A stretch of DNA of 64,000 nucleotides, taken from contig NZ_PXUP01000001.1 in the NCBI RefSeq assembly GCF_003324185.1, positions 223,408 through 287,407 on the forward strand, given 5' to 3'. The notes under the pieces were generated by a model, which did no database searches, was not told the DNA's origin, and saw nothing but the letters and a program-made list of their open reading frames with translations. A program made the position numbers and the translations under genes. This stretch comes from Faecalibacterium prausnitzii (GTDB taxonomy: Bacteria > Bacillota > Clostridia > Oscillospirales > Ruminococcaceae). Shown here one piece after another: positions 1-7,691 of the stretch (position 1 is its first letter; each line of letters begins with the position of its first letter).

Positions 1-47
1 CTCTCCATCCCGGAGCGGGCATTTATCATTTTCACAGGAGGTCGAAT

Positions 48-494
48 ATGGCTGAAATGAAAAGTACGAACGCACACGCACGAGAGAACCGCAATGACAC
101 GCCGCGAAAACGAAAGACACACATCATCAAAGTCCGAGTGACCGCAGAGGAAAAACTGCGGATCGCATACGCCTGCAAAGAACTCCACCTCACCCAATCC
201 AAACTCGTCCGCCGCGTCCTGTACGGCGTGAACGTCAAGCACACCGTTGTGGTGGCGCAGGGCGGCGAGGATGCACTGGCGGCGCTTGCCGCCTTGTCTG
301 CCCAGTGCAGCAAGGTGGGCAGCAACCTCAACCAGCTTGCACGGCACTTCAACTCCGGCGGCAAAGACACCGAGCAGCTCCGGGCGCAAATTCTGGAGGA
401 ACTGTCCGCACTCACGAACTTTCGGCTGAAAGCCGAAGAAACGGTTGGTGAACTGTATGGCAACCATCAAGCATTTAAGCTCGAAGAACTCTAA
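48..494 (+). CDS. mobC: MobC-like relaxosome accessory protein
   Basis: A 148-residue protein likely to bind oriT and help the relaxase nick. The first 25 residues are basic and polar. A ribbon-helix-helix-like segment follows at about residues 24-60 (start HIIKVRVTAEEK). The C-terminal half contains SNLNQLARHFNSGG at about 94-107, which matches the GxNLNQ(I/L)A signature of MobC-type proteins. The start is supported by CAGGAGG at 36-42. Its 3' end overlaps the relaxase start by 38 nt, which implies translational coupling. The family call is firm; the DNA-binding role is inferred from the family. Confidence 0.85.
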   Translation: MAEMKSTNAHARENRNDTPRKRKTHIIKVRVTAEEKLRIAYACKELHLTQSKLVRRVLYGVNVKHTVVVAQGGEDALAALAALSAQCSKVGSNLNQLARHFNSGGKDTEQLRAQILEELSALTNFRLKAEETVGELYGNHQAFKLEEL

Positions 495-2019
495 CTATGC
501 CGCCGCCGAAAGCTATCTCACCTTTCAGCACAACGAGTACACCGGTCTGCCCATTCTGGACGAGAAGGGCAGACCCAAGCTGCGGGATTCGTACCTGCTC
601 GACACCCTTGAGTGCGGCGAATCTTCGTTTGCTATGGCCTGCCTGATTGCCAATCGCAAATACGGCAAGAACGGCGGGCGGGAGGACGTGAAGACCCACC
701 ATTATATCATCAGCTTCGACCCGAAGGACGCAGTAGAGAACGACCTGACCATGGAGCGGGCGCAGGCCCTCGGCTTGCAGTTCTGCAAGGAAAATTTCCC
801 CGGTCATCCCGCCATCGTCTGCACCCACCCGGATGGGCACAACAGTGCCGGGAACATCCACGTCCACATCGTCATCGGCAGCTTGCGTGTCCGCACCGTG
901 GAACGGCAGCCCTTCATGGACAAGCCGTGCGACTGGGAAGCGGGCAAGAAGCACCGCTGCACTTCTGCCATGCTCCGGCACCTCCGTGTCGCAGTCATGG
1001 AGATGTGCGAGCAAGCCGACCTGAACCAGATCAATCTGCTGGAAGCCCAAGGCGACCATGTTTCGGAGCGCGAGTATTGGGCGCAGCGGCGCGGACAACG
1101 CCGTCTAGACCATGCCAACGCCAAACTTGCCGCCGAAGGACAGCAGCCCACCCAGACCGTCTACCAGACCGAGCTGGACAAGCTGCGAAAGCAGATCTAC
1201 GCTGTGCTGAACAAGACCACCACCTTCGAGGAATTTTCTGCATTGCTCATGCAGGAACACGGCATCGCCGTGAAGGAGAGCCGAGGCCGGTTGAGTTACT
1301 GCCCGCCCGGTCGGACAAAGTTCATCACCGCCAAGAAACTGAGCAAGAAGCTGGAAAAGGAGCAGGTGCTGACCGCCCTCTCCCAGAACATCCAGCTTGC
1401 AACCGCCATCCAGCCCGCCAGCGAACAGAAGCCGGATAAGATCAGGAAACTGGTTGACATTCAGGCGAACGTTGCTGCGGGCAAGGGCATCGGCTATGAG
1501 CGTTGGGCGAAAAAGTTCAACCTCAAACGCTGGTCGCAGACCCTGTGTCTCCTGCAGGAGAAGAAGCTGCTCAGCGAAGATGCCCTGCACCAGCGCATTG
1601 CCGAACTGCAAACCCAGCACGACGATGCACTGGCGGTGGTCAAAGACTTGGATGCCCGCATGGTCTCCCTCAAGGAGCTGCGCGGGCATCTTGTGGTCTA
1701 TCGGCAGTACAAGCCTCTTGCACAGAAGCTCCAGACGGTGCGAAATCCCGCCAAGTTTAAGGAGCAGCACCGTGCAGAGCTTGCCGTGTACGAGGCCGCT
1801 TGCGCCTATTTCAAGGCCAACGGGCTCAGGACACTGCCGGACCTCAAAAAGCTGGATGCCGAATACCAGACCCTTTCCTCGGAGAAAAACGGGTTCTACA
1901 CCCGCTACAAGAAAGCGCAGATCGAACTGCGTGAACTCCGCACCGCACAACAGAACGTGGAAGCCTTCTTCCGCAAGGAAGAGCGCAGCCACGCCGTACC
2001 GCAGCAGGAGGTCAAATGA
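457..2019 (+). CDS. Relaxase / mobilization nuclease
   Basis: A 520-residue relaxase that would nick oriT and stay bound to the transferred strand. The N-terminus has candidate nucleophile tyrosines (Y12, Y19 in NSNYAAAESYLTF). THHYIISFDP lies near residue 80, and the metal-binding HxH motif GNIHVHIVIGS is near residue 135, as in MobA/VirD2-type relaxases. The rest is helical and charged. TTG (445) and GTG (448) codons are in frame upstream, but ATG 457 fits the usual MATIKHLSSK-type start. It overlaps mobC and ends in an ATGA overlap with the next short ORF. Confidence 0.9.
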   Translation: MATIKHLSSKNSNYAAAESYLTFQHNEYTGLPILDEKGRPKLRDSYLLDTLECGESSFAMACLIANRKYGKNGGREDVKTHHYIISFDPKDAVENDLTMERAQALGLQFCKENFPGHPAIVCTHPDGHNSAGNIHVHIVIGSLRVRTVERQPFMDKPCDWEAGKKHRCTSAMLRHLRVAVMEMCEQADLNQINLLEAQGDHVSEREYWAQRRGQRRLDHANAKLAAEGQQPTQTVYQTELDKLRKQIYAVLNKTTTFEEFSALLMQEHGIAVKESRGRLSYCPPGRTKFITAKKLSKKLEKEQVLTALSQNIQLATAIQPASEQKPDKIRKLVDIQANVAAGKGIGYERWAKKFNLKRWSQTLCLLQEKKLLSEDALHQRIAELQTQHDDALAVVKDLDARMVSLKELRGHLVVYRQYKPLAQKLQTVRNPAKFKEQHRAELAVYEAACAYFKANGLRTLPDLKKLDAEYQTLSSEKNGFYTRYKKAQIELRELRTAQQNVEAFFRKEERSHAVPQQEVK

Positions 2020-2123
2020 ACAACACTCTGACGGATCGATGTGTGAATAAACCCAACCTCACCCACGCCCCTCACCGGGCTTCGTCCTTTCGCCTGTACC
2101 CCACCCATTGGGACGGAGGGTAG
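2016..2123 (+). CDS. Short ORF with strong RBS, probable 5' part of next gene
   Basis: ATG 2016 overlaps the relaxase stop (ATGA) and is preceded by GCAGGAGG at 2003-2010, the best ribosome site in this stretch. It reads only 35 codons, starting MNNTLTDRC and ending THWDGG, before a TAG at 2121. The following CHC2 reading frame (+1 relative to this one) is open from 2047 but has no ATG, GTG or TTG before 2209. The simplest reading is that this is the original 5' end of the zinc-finger gene, separated by a frameshift. A real short leader peptide is the alternative. Confidence 0.45.
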   Translation: MNNTLTDRCVNKPNLTHAPHRASSFRLYPTHWDGG

Positions 2124-2208
2124 CTCCTCTGTCTTTTCGGACGTAAAAAGCGCCATCTCGACCCGGCAGGCAGCGGAGCTGTACGGCTTCGCCGTAAACC
2201 GGAACGGC

Positions 2209-2664
2209 ATGATGTGCTGCCCCTTCCACGGGGATAAACACCCCAGCATGAAGGTAGACAGCCGTTTCCACTGTTTCGCCTGTCAGGCGGATGGCGATGT
2301 GATCGATTTTGTCGGCAGACTTTTTCAACTTTCTCCCTACAAGACTGTGGAAAAGTTGAAGAACGACTTCGGCATGGCACTTGCCGACGGCAAGGTGCGG
2401 CTTGCTTCCTACAGACCGCCCACCGTTCGGCAGCAGCTGCTGGACTATTACCGCTGTCTGCAGCGTTGGCGGGTCCGATATGCACCGCAGTCACCCACAG
2501 AAGAACTTCACCCCTGCTTTCTTGAAGCGATAAAGAACCTTGACATCGTTGAATATTATCTGGACTGTTCGGTGCTCCCGGACCCGCAGACCGAAAACGA
2601 GCTACGGAAGTATTGGGAGGGATTGCATGAGCGACTGGAAAAAGAGGAACGAAGATTGGCGTGA
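2209..2664 (+). CDS. CHC2 zinc-finger primase-like protein, start unclear
   Basis: The protein carries the CHC2 zinc-ribbon of DNA primases: CCPFHGDKHPSMKVD then FHCFACQADGDVIDF at its start. This type occurs in mobilizable elements beside SF3 helicases and probably helps prime element replication. ATG 2209 is the first canonical start but lies inside the conserved region. The in-frame upstream codons read VFSDVKSAISTRQAAELYG (from 2131), which matches the usual N-terminus of the family. No canonical start exists there, so the gene is either frameshifted, begins at a rare codon (ATT 2107), or is reached by +1 frameshifting from the ORF at 2016. Confidence 0.75.
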   Translation: MMCCPFHGDKHPSMKVDSRFHCFACQADGDVIDFVGRLFQLSPYKTVEKLKNDFGMALADGKVRLASYRPPTVRQQLLDYYRCLQRWRVRYAPQSPTEELHPCFLEAIKNLDIVEYYLDCSVLPDPQTENELRKYWEGLHERLEKEERRLA

Positions 2665-3973
2665 TGAGGACGAACTGGAAGAAGAGGAAGAATGCGAATG
2701 CCCTTGGGTAGACAGCAAGGGCAAAGTGCGTGAAACCGCTTACTGCCAGTACCTTTTAGAGAAGCATCCCATGATGTGCCTGAAACAGAAGCTGTTTGAC
2801 CAGAACGGCGAGGTAGACGAGGACGCACTGATCTACGAAGTCCACAGCGACCTCCGTGACTTTGTGCTCGACAACCTTGCCAAGAAGGAAAAGCAGGTTC
2901 TGGACGCACTCCGTATCGAAACCTATACCCCTGAATGGAAACCCCAGCTTGACCGCATCCATCTCCAGAACGGAACCTACTTTCTGGACGAGCGGGGCTT
3001 TGTGCCGGAAAAGGAACTCTGCCTGAACCGGCTCCCCGTGGAATACCAGCCCGATGCCCCTGCACCGACCAAGTGGCTGGAATTTCTGGACGGTCTGCTC
3101 ATCCCGGAGGACATTCTGACCTTGCAGGAATATCTCGGCTATCTTCTGATCCCGTCTACCAAGGCGCAGAAGATGCTGGTCATGACCGGCAAGGGCGGCG
3201 AGGGAAAATCCCGCATCGGCTTGCTGCTGAAGAAGCTGTTCGGGGAAGCCTCTCACTCCGAATCCATCCTCCGCATCGAAACGAACCGCTTTGCCAGTGC
3301 AAATCTGGAGTACAAGCTGGTCATGGTCGATGACGATCTGAATATGGTGGCTTTGCCCGAAACACGGAACATCAAGTCCATCGTTACCGCTGAAGACCGT
3401 TTGTGCATCGAGCGGAAAAACAAGCAGGCTGTCCAAGGCTTGCTGTACGTTCGTTTCATCTGCTTCGGCAATGGCAACCTTGTGGCTGCTCACGATGACA
3501 GCGACGGCTTCTGGCGCAGACAGATCCTCATCACGGTGAAAGACCGTGACCCTGCCCGAGTGGATAACCCGTTCCTCATCGAAGAGTTGTCCGAGGAGCG
3601 ACCCGGCATCCTGCTGTGGATGCTGGAGGGGCTACACCGTCTGCTGGCGAACCGCTATCAGTTCACCATCAGCGAGCGCTCCATCCAGAACCTTGAAGCA
3701 GCCATGGCGGACAGCGATAACCTGACCCAGTTCATGCAGGCCAGTGCGTATGTCCGCTTCAAGCCCGACACCGAGGAACGCTCCACCTATCTCTACCGCG
3801 CCTACACCAAGTGGTGCGAGGATAATCTGGAATCGCCTGTTCCTCAAAAGAAGTTCAGCCAGTTCCTGCTGAAAAATGCAGGGAAGTATGGCCTGACCTT
3901 TTCCAAGCACATCGAGGGAAAGTACCGCGGCTTCCGGGGCGTATGCGTCCACCCCGCCTTTGCTGCGGCATAA
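2627..3973 (+). CDS. Phage/plasmid P4-type SF3 helicase (primase family)
   Basis: A 448-residue replication helicase of the phage/plasmid primase P4 C-terminal (SF3/D5-like) family. After an acidic N-terminus (DEDELEEEEE) comes a D5_N-like region. The Walker A motif GKGGEGKSR lies near residue 188, and VMVDDDLN, the Walker B-like aspartates, near 232. A winged-helix-like tail follows. ATG 2627 was chosen because GGGAGG sits at 2615-2620; an upstream in-frame ATG at 2540 lies inside the CHC2 gene and lacks an RBS. It overlaps that gene by 38 nt and should unwind the element's origin. Confidence 0.85.
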   Translation: MSDWKKRNEDWRDEDELEEEEECECPWVDSKGKVRETAYCQYLLEKHPMMCLKQKLFDQNGEVDEDALIYEVHSDLRDFVLDNLAKKEKQVLDALRIETYTPEWKPQLDRIHLQNGTYFLDERGFVPEKELCLNRLPVEYQPDAPAPTKWLEFLDGLLIPEDILTLQEYLGYLLIPSTKAQKMLVMTGKGGEGKSRIGLLLKKLFGEASHSESILRIETNRFASANLEYKLVMVDDDLNMVALPETRNIKSIVTAEDRLCIERKNKQAVQGLLYVRFICFGNGNLVAAHDDSDGFWRRQILITVKDRDPARVDNPFLIEELSEERPGILLWMLEGLHRLLANRYQFTISERSIQNLEAAMADSDNLTQFMQASAYVRFKPDTEERSTYLYRAYTKWCEDNLESPVPQKKFSQFLLKNAGKYGLTFSKHIEGKYRGFRGVCVHPAFAAA

Positions 3974-4350
3974 AACACACGAAAAGTGAAATTCTCCCGC
4001 CCTACGCGCCCTAAAGCCATGGTTTTGACTTGTTATCGCTGTTTTCTCCGGGCGCGTATCTGCCCTTTCCGGGCGGATGCAGGGCGGCAACACGCCCTTC
4101 GGGGCGGGAGAGAAGGCAAGATGCGCCCCAAAAGGGCGCATACAATTCAGCCATGCGCCCCATAAAATCAACACAGAAAGGTACTTTTGTGTGGTTTGGG
4201 GCGCGTGGGGCGCGTAAATTCAAGTTCTCGCACTTTTTTGGGTTGCTGCTTCGGGTCAGGAGCGGCAGGCCCTTACATATTTACCGGCCCACAGGGTGCA
4301 GCTCAACCGGAACTGCGCCGGGTCTGGAGAAGTGCAAAGGAGACATGCCT
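3974..4350 (+). repeat. Iteron-like block, candidate origin of the element
   Basis: This 377-bp gap has no convincing gene. GGGCGCGT occurs at 4050-4057, 4199-4206 and 4208-4215, and inverted at 4004-4011; the last two direct copies are a perfect tandem of GGGGCGCGT (4198-4215). ATGCGCCCCA occurs at 4121-4130 and 4153-4162. ATGCGCCC (4121-4128) pairs with GGGCGCAT (4134-4141) around a CAAAA loop. Repeats like these next to a helicase gene suggest a replication origin, or binding sites for the excisionase encoded just downstream. Both roles are inferred. Confidence 0.5.
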
Positions 4351-4650
4351 ATGACGAATGTCCGCAAAAATTCCGCTAAACTGACCCGCGAGGACTTGAA
4401 AATCGCGCCCGAATCTCCTACAATGGAATTGTCCGAAACCCCTGCCGTAGAACCTTCTGACCAGACCAGAAAAACCGTCCGACACGCCCCGCTTGTCTAC
4501 CGGGTGGAGGAGATTGCCCAGCTTTTGGCGATCTCCAACCGTGCTGCGTACAACCTGTGCAACACCACGAAGGACTTCAAGGTGATCCGCCTCGGTACCA
4601 GCATCCGGGTAAGCAAGCAGAGCTTCGATGATTGGTTTGCAGCGGTCTGA
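4351..4650 (+). CDS. Excisionase-like MerR/HTH DNA-binding protein
   Basis: A 99-residue protein whose C-terminal half reads YRVEEIAQLLAISNRAAYNL then VIRLGTSIRVSKQSFDDWF, the HTH_17 excisionase fold (helix-turn-helix followed by a beta wing). The N-terminal 45 residues are polar and probably disordered. It sits 14 nt before the integrase, as recombination directionality factors usually do, and should bind near the attachment site to bias the integrase towards excision. ATG 4351 has AAAGGAG at 4336-4342 with 8-nt spacing; ATG 4345 would be too close. Confidence 0.85.
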   Translation: MTNVRKNSAKLTREDLKIAPESPTMELSETPAVEPSDQTRKTVRHAPLVYRVEEIAQLLAISNRAAYNLCNTTKDFKVIRLGTSIRVSKQSFDDWFAAV

Positions 4651-4664
4651 GGGAGGGAACATCT

Positions 4665-6068
4665 ATGGCATCTATTCTCAGGCGCGGAGATTCCTACTCC
4701 GTTCGTTTCAAATACAAAGACCATGCTGGCCGGATCTGTGAAGGCTGGGAGAGCTTCAAAACCAAGAAGGAAGCGCAAGACCGCAAGATCTCGGTAGAGA
4801 AAGAACTCTTGGACGGTACGTTCCTCATACCCGATGCAATGACGGTAGCGGAAATGCTGTACAAGTGGCTTCCCATTCAGTCCAGCAAGCACAAGTGGGC
4901 ACCCAAGACCTACACCCACACGGTAGCCATGATCCAGAATCTTGTCGTGCCCTATCTCGGCAAGAAACAGATTCAGAAGGTTCAGACGTATGACCTTGAA
5001 CAGTTCTACGCCACTTTGAGCCGGACACCGCGCGGACTGTATAAGCAGGGTGTCAAGCAAACGCTCACCGACAAACAGAAGCGGCAGTTTCTGACGGGTG
5101 CTTCCATCCGGGAAGTCCACGCTATGCTCAAGACTGCTTTTTCCTATGCCGTTGAGTGGGGTCTGCTCCTTAAGTCACCGATTCCGAGAGAAGCCCCGAA
5201 ATCGACCTCGGAAGAACGTGCTATCTGGGACGAAAAGACCATGCTTGCTGCGTTGCAGACCATGACCGACCCCACGCTCCACCTCGCTGTCCATCTGAGC
5301 ATGATTCTCTCGCTGCGTGTCGGAGAGATCCTTGGCTTGCAGCCGGGAGACATCGACTTCGATGCAGCGGATGGACGTGGGACCATCACGGTCGGCAGGA
5401 GCTTACAGCGCACCGAAAAGGCTGCACTGGAAAAGACCGACCCGAATCAGATCTACCACATCTTCCCCGACCAGCGTGAGGGCAGCAGCTCCGCACTGGT
5501 GCTGAAGAAGCCGAAAACCAAGAAATCCAGCCGCACCCTTTATCTGACAAGACCCTTGAAGGAGGAACTGCTGGCTTGGCTGGAAAAGCTCCGTCAGGAC
5601 GAGCTTGCCATGGATGGCAGATATCGCAACTGTGGCCAGCTCTTCCGCCTGCCCAACGGTATGCCTGTTGCCCCGGAAGCCCTTTCTAAATGGTACCGCA
5701 CTTGGCGTGCAGAGCACCCGGAGTTTGAGAAGATCGTGTTCCACGGTCTGCGCCACTCCAGTGCCACTTACCAGTTGATTGAATCCGGCGGCAACATTAA
5801 AGCCGTGCAGGGCAACACCGGTCACGCCACCACCGGCATCCTGATGGACACCTACGCCCACACGCAGGACAAGCCCCGGTTGGAGCTGGCTGAGAAGCTG
5901 GAAGCAGACTTCTATTCACAGGACATCAGCTCCCCCAAATCCGGCTCTGTGCCGGTAAAAGAAAATCTGCCGGACAGCATCCAGATCACCCCGGAAGGGA
6001 TGCTGAAAGTTGTCCGACAGATGAACCCCGAGCAGCGGCGTGAGTTCACCCGCCTGCTGTTCGCCTGA
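4665..6068 (+). CDS. int: Tyrosine recombinase (integrase)
   Basis: A 467-residue site-specific tyrosine recombinase that integrates and excises the element. An N-terminal arm-binding domain (SVRFKYKDHAGR, about residues 9-20) is followed by a SAM-like core-binding domain (about 60-170) and the catalytic domain: Arg in LRVGEILGL (about R216), HGLRH (360-364) and the nucleophile in DTYAH (about Y397). A 50-residue C-terminal extension ends in REFTRLLFA. ATG 4665 has GGGAGGG at 4651-4657. The gene points at the 3' end of tRNA-Lys 155 bp downstream, which makes that tRNA the likely target. Confidence 0.93.
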   Translation: MASILRRGDSYSVRFKYKDHAGRICEGWESFKTKKEAQDRKISVEKELLDGTFLIPDAMTVAEMLYKWLPIQSSKHKWAPKTYTHTVAMIQNLVVPYLGKKQIQKVQTYDLEQFYATLSRTPRGLYKQGVKQTLTDKQKRQFLTGASIREVHAMLKTAFSYAVEWGLLLKSPIPREAPKSTSEERAIWDEKTMLAALQTMTDPTLHLAVHLSMILSLRVGEILGLQPGDIDFDAADGRGTITVGRSLQRTEKAALEKTDPNQIYHIFPDQREGSSSALVLKKPKTKKSSRTLYLTRPLKEELLAWLEKLRQDELAMDGRYRNCGQLFRLPNGMPVAPEALSKWYRTWRAEHPEFEKIVFHGLRHSSATYQLIESGGNIKAVQGNTGHATTGILMDTYAHTQDKPRLELAEKLEADFYSQDISSPKSGSVPVKENLPDSIQITPEGMLKVVRQMNPEQRREFTRLLFA

Positions 6069-6140
6069 AAAAAGTATGGAAAAAACGCTCACGATGCACA
6101 GAATGCAGACAATGCAAGGAAAAACACGGCTTTCCCGCCG

Positions 6141-6168
6141 GTGTGCAAAAAGTGTGCAAAAGTGTGCA
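6141..6168 (+). repeat. Tandem GTGTGCAAAA repeats, candidate integrase arm sites
   Basis: Between the integrase stop and tRNA-Lys, GTGTGCAAAA occurs at 6141-6150 and 6152-6161, with a third, partial GTGTGCA at 6162-6168. Short direct repeats just inside an attachment site are typical arm-type sites for the N-terminal domain of tyrosine recombinases. The assignment is by position and repetition only. Confidence 0.5.
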
Positions 6169-6184
6169 GAGCCCCAGAAAAAGG

Positions 6185-6224
6185 AAAATCCCACGATGAA
6201 TCTTGCGATTCTTCGTGGGATTTT
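6185..6224. terminator. Bidirectional terminator between int and tRNA-Lys
   Basis: AAAATCCCACGATGAATC (6185-6202) pairs, with one mismatch, with GATTCTTCGTGGGATTTT (6207-6224) around a TTGC loop. A-rich and T-rich flanks let it act for both the integrase and the tRNA transcript. It touches the CCA end of the tRNA, so it may also lie in the att core. Confidence 0.75.
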
Positions 6225-6299
6225 GGTGCGCTCGAGGGAGCTCGAATCCCTGGCCCTCTGATTAAAAGTCAGATGCTCTACCGGCTGAGCTACGAGCGC
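6224..6299 (-). tRNA. tRNA-Lys (anticodon TTT)
   Basis: On the minus strand a 76-nt cloverleaf starts GCGCTCGTAGCTCAG and ends with the acceptor strand CGAGCGC, discriminator A and an encoded CCA (6226-6224). The anticodon loop reads CTTTTAA, giving TTT for lysine. The acceptor pairs perfectly. The 3' end faces the integrase, as expected for a tRNA used as integration site. Confidence 0.95.
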
Positions 6300-6404
6300 A
6301 TATTCTGCGGCAAAACAATACCGCCGAATAATATTACCACAATTGGCTGCAAAAAGCAAGAGCGACACCTAAAAAAGCGGAAATTTCAGTTTTATACAAC
6401 AAAG

Positions 6405-7031
6405 TTACTCAAAAAACCTTTGCGCCCGGCGCTGCAGCAGCTCCACCAGCAGGCCGGTATAGATGCTGACCATCGAGGGCGTCTCGCCCAGCTCCATGGC
6501 CTTGCGCTGGGGCAGGTCGGCTAAGCGTCCCTTGTACAGGCACTTCAGCTGGGGCAGCAGGGGGTAGTCGTTGGGGTGCATCAGGGTGCTGTCCTTGGGC
6601 AGCGCCAAAGCGCCGCTTTGCTCCAGCACCTCACTGACAAACTGGGAGCAGAAATAATGCCGGCGGCGCTGCCAGCGGATATGCAGCCCGCACAGGATCA
6701 GCCCCAGAATATTAAAGCTGTACTCCTCGCTGTGGCGCATGAATTCCTCGGCGCGGTGCAGGGCGTGGGAATAGGCCTCGTCGGACACCTCCAGCGCATA
6801 CAGCGCACAGGGGGCGTTGTCCCGCAGACGGAAAACGCCCTTGTTCAGATATTCCTTGCTGGGGCCTGCGGGGAACATGGTGTAGCCGTTTTTGCGGGTG
6901 GAGCTGTACAGGCAACTCAGCTCTGGATCAAAGGCCATGGAGGCGTGGGTATAGCTGGAACCGGTGGCGGCATAGACCAGTTTGGACAGCAGCGTGCCGG
7001 AGCGGGTGAGCAGAATGTAGATGGTTTTCAT
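6405..7031 (-). CDS. Permuted papain-like hydrolase (YiiX/NlpC-P60 type)
   Basis: A 208-residue protein resembling the YiiX/YebB group of permuted NlpC/P60 papain-fold enzymes. The N-terminal TRSGTLLSKLVYAATGSSY leads to THASMAF, which holds the candidate catalytic His (about residue 28). The Cys follows later in RHYFCSQFVSEVL (near residue 130), the reversed order of normal papain. Substrates could be amide or thioester bonds in lipids or peptides; no signal peptide is seen. ATG 7031 was chosen because the 22 codons upstream are not family-like. It is the first chromosomal gene after the element. Confidence 0.65.
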   Translation of the reverse strand: MKTIYILLTRSGTLLSKLVYAATGSSYTHASMAFDPELSCLYSSTRKNGYTMFPAGPSKEYLNKGVFRLRDNAPCALYALEVSDEAYSHALHRAEEFMRHSEEYSFNILGLILCGLHIRWQRRRHYFCSQFVSEVLEQSGALALPKDSTLMHPNDYPLLPQLKCLYKGRLADLPQRKAMELGETPSMVSIYTGLLVELLQRRAQRFFE

Positions 7032-7163
7032 GGCAGTTTCCCTTATGTCAGCCCCCGGCAAAGGGGGAAAAGTATCATCTATATACAGAACCAGCATAGC
7101 ATAAGTAAGGTCCCTTTACCACTAAAACGTTTCTTCTGGCCAAAATATTGCCAAAAAGGGCAA

Positions 7164-7207
7164 AAACAGCAGCCCAAAGCTGTTTTCAGGGCTCTGGGCT
7201 GCTGTTT
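7164..7207 (-). terminator. Intrinsic terminator downstream of 7291-7691 gene
   Basis: AAACAGCAGCCCA (7164-7176) pairs with TGGGCTGCTGTTT (7195-7207). On the minus strand the stem is followed by a T-rich stretch. It lies 84 bp beyond the end of the small Cys protein. Confidence 0.6.
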
Positions 7208-7290
7208 CTCACAAGTTCTTGAAACGGTCAGCGGCACCCTGCTACAGGGGCCTCTCCATTTAGCCGTACAAAAATCGCTCTCCCCGGAAC

Positions 7291-7691
7291 TCAGTGCTTT
7301 GTCGCCGACCACCCGTGGCAGTACCGGAGCGACTCTCCCTCGTCCACAGTCCATGTGCCGGACTTGTATCCGCAGGAACCGCAGACCTGGTAATACGTAG
7401 CATGCTGATAATAGACTTCGTCCGTCCCGTGGGGATAATGGATGCATTTTACTTCCTCCGGTCCGGTCTCAAACGTGTCTTTTTTGGGGTTACGCGAGAC
7501 ATTTTCCCACAAGCGTCGCACTCACTGCTCCTGGCAGGAACCGGCTCTGCCTCCTCCAAGGCCTCCTCGGACGTGGAAGCCGCCGTTTCTTCCAATGGAT
7601 CATCGTCATAGCTTTCTGCATCCGCAAAGCCCACCAGGCAAAGGGTCAGGGCCAAAACCATGGCCAGCAGGATCGGGGCGATCTTTTTCAT
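7291..7691 (-). CDS. Small secreted Cys-rich protein, split by a -1 frame change
   Basis: ATG 7691 (GAGGAAG upstream) starts a signal peptide (MKKIAPILLAMVLALTLCLV), then a Glu-rich linker and CDACGK. This frame ends at a TAA at 7449. In the -1 frame the protein continues to 7291 as KKDTFETGPEEVKCIHYP and later YYQVCGSCGYKSG. Joined, the product is about 133 residues with CxxC, C, CxxC and C, like a zinc-ribbon. The joint lies in CCA AAA AAG (7487-7479), a dnaX-type A AAA AAG slippery heptamer in the right phase. Programmed frameshifting, a one-base deletion, or a sequence error in the A6 run all fit. Function unknown. Confidence 0.55.

Larger units (their letters stand above)
1..6224. mobile_element. 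Right part of an integrated mobilizable element
   Basis: Genes from mobC to a tyrosine recombinase form a consecutive plus-strand block typical of an integrative mobilizable element: relaxase genes, replication genes (CHC2 protein, SF3 helicase), an excisionase-like protein and an integrase at the end nearest a tRNA gene. The right boundary is placed at the CCA end of tRNA-Lys. No T4SS or coupling-protein gene is seen, so transfer would need a helper, unless such genes lie beyond the left edge. The left attachment site is outside the window. Confidence 0.8.

Noticed and set aside
4030..4350. Upstream extension of the excisionase frame (open from 4030)
   Set aside because: The stretch is the repeat-rich non-coding block; the RBS at 4336-4342 places the start at 4351.
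6576..7400. 274-codon plus-strand frame over the papain-like gene
   Set aside because: Antisense to a gene with Cys and His motifs; ends in non-coding sequence and has no RBS.
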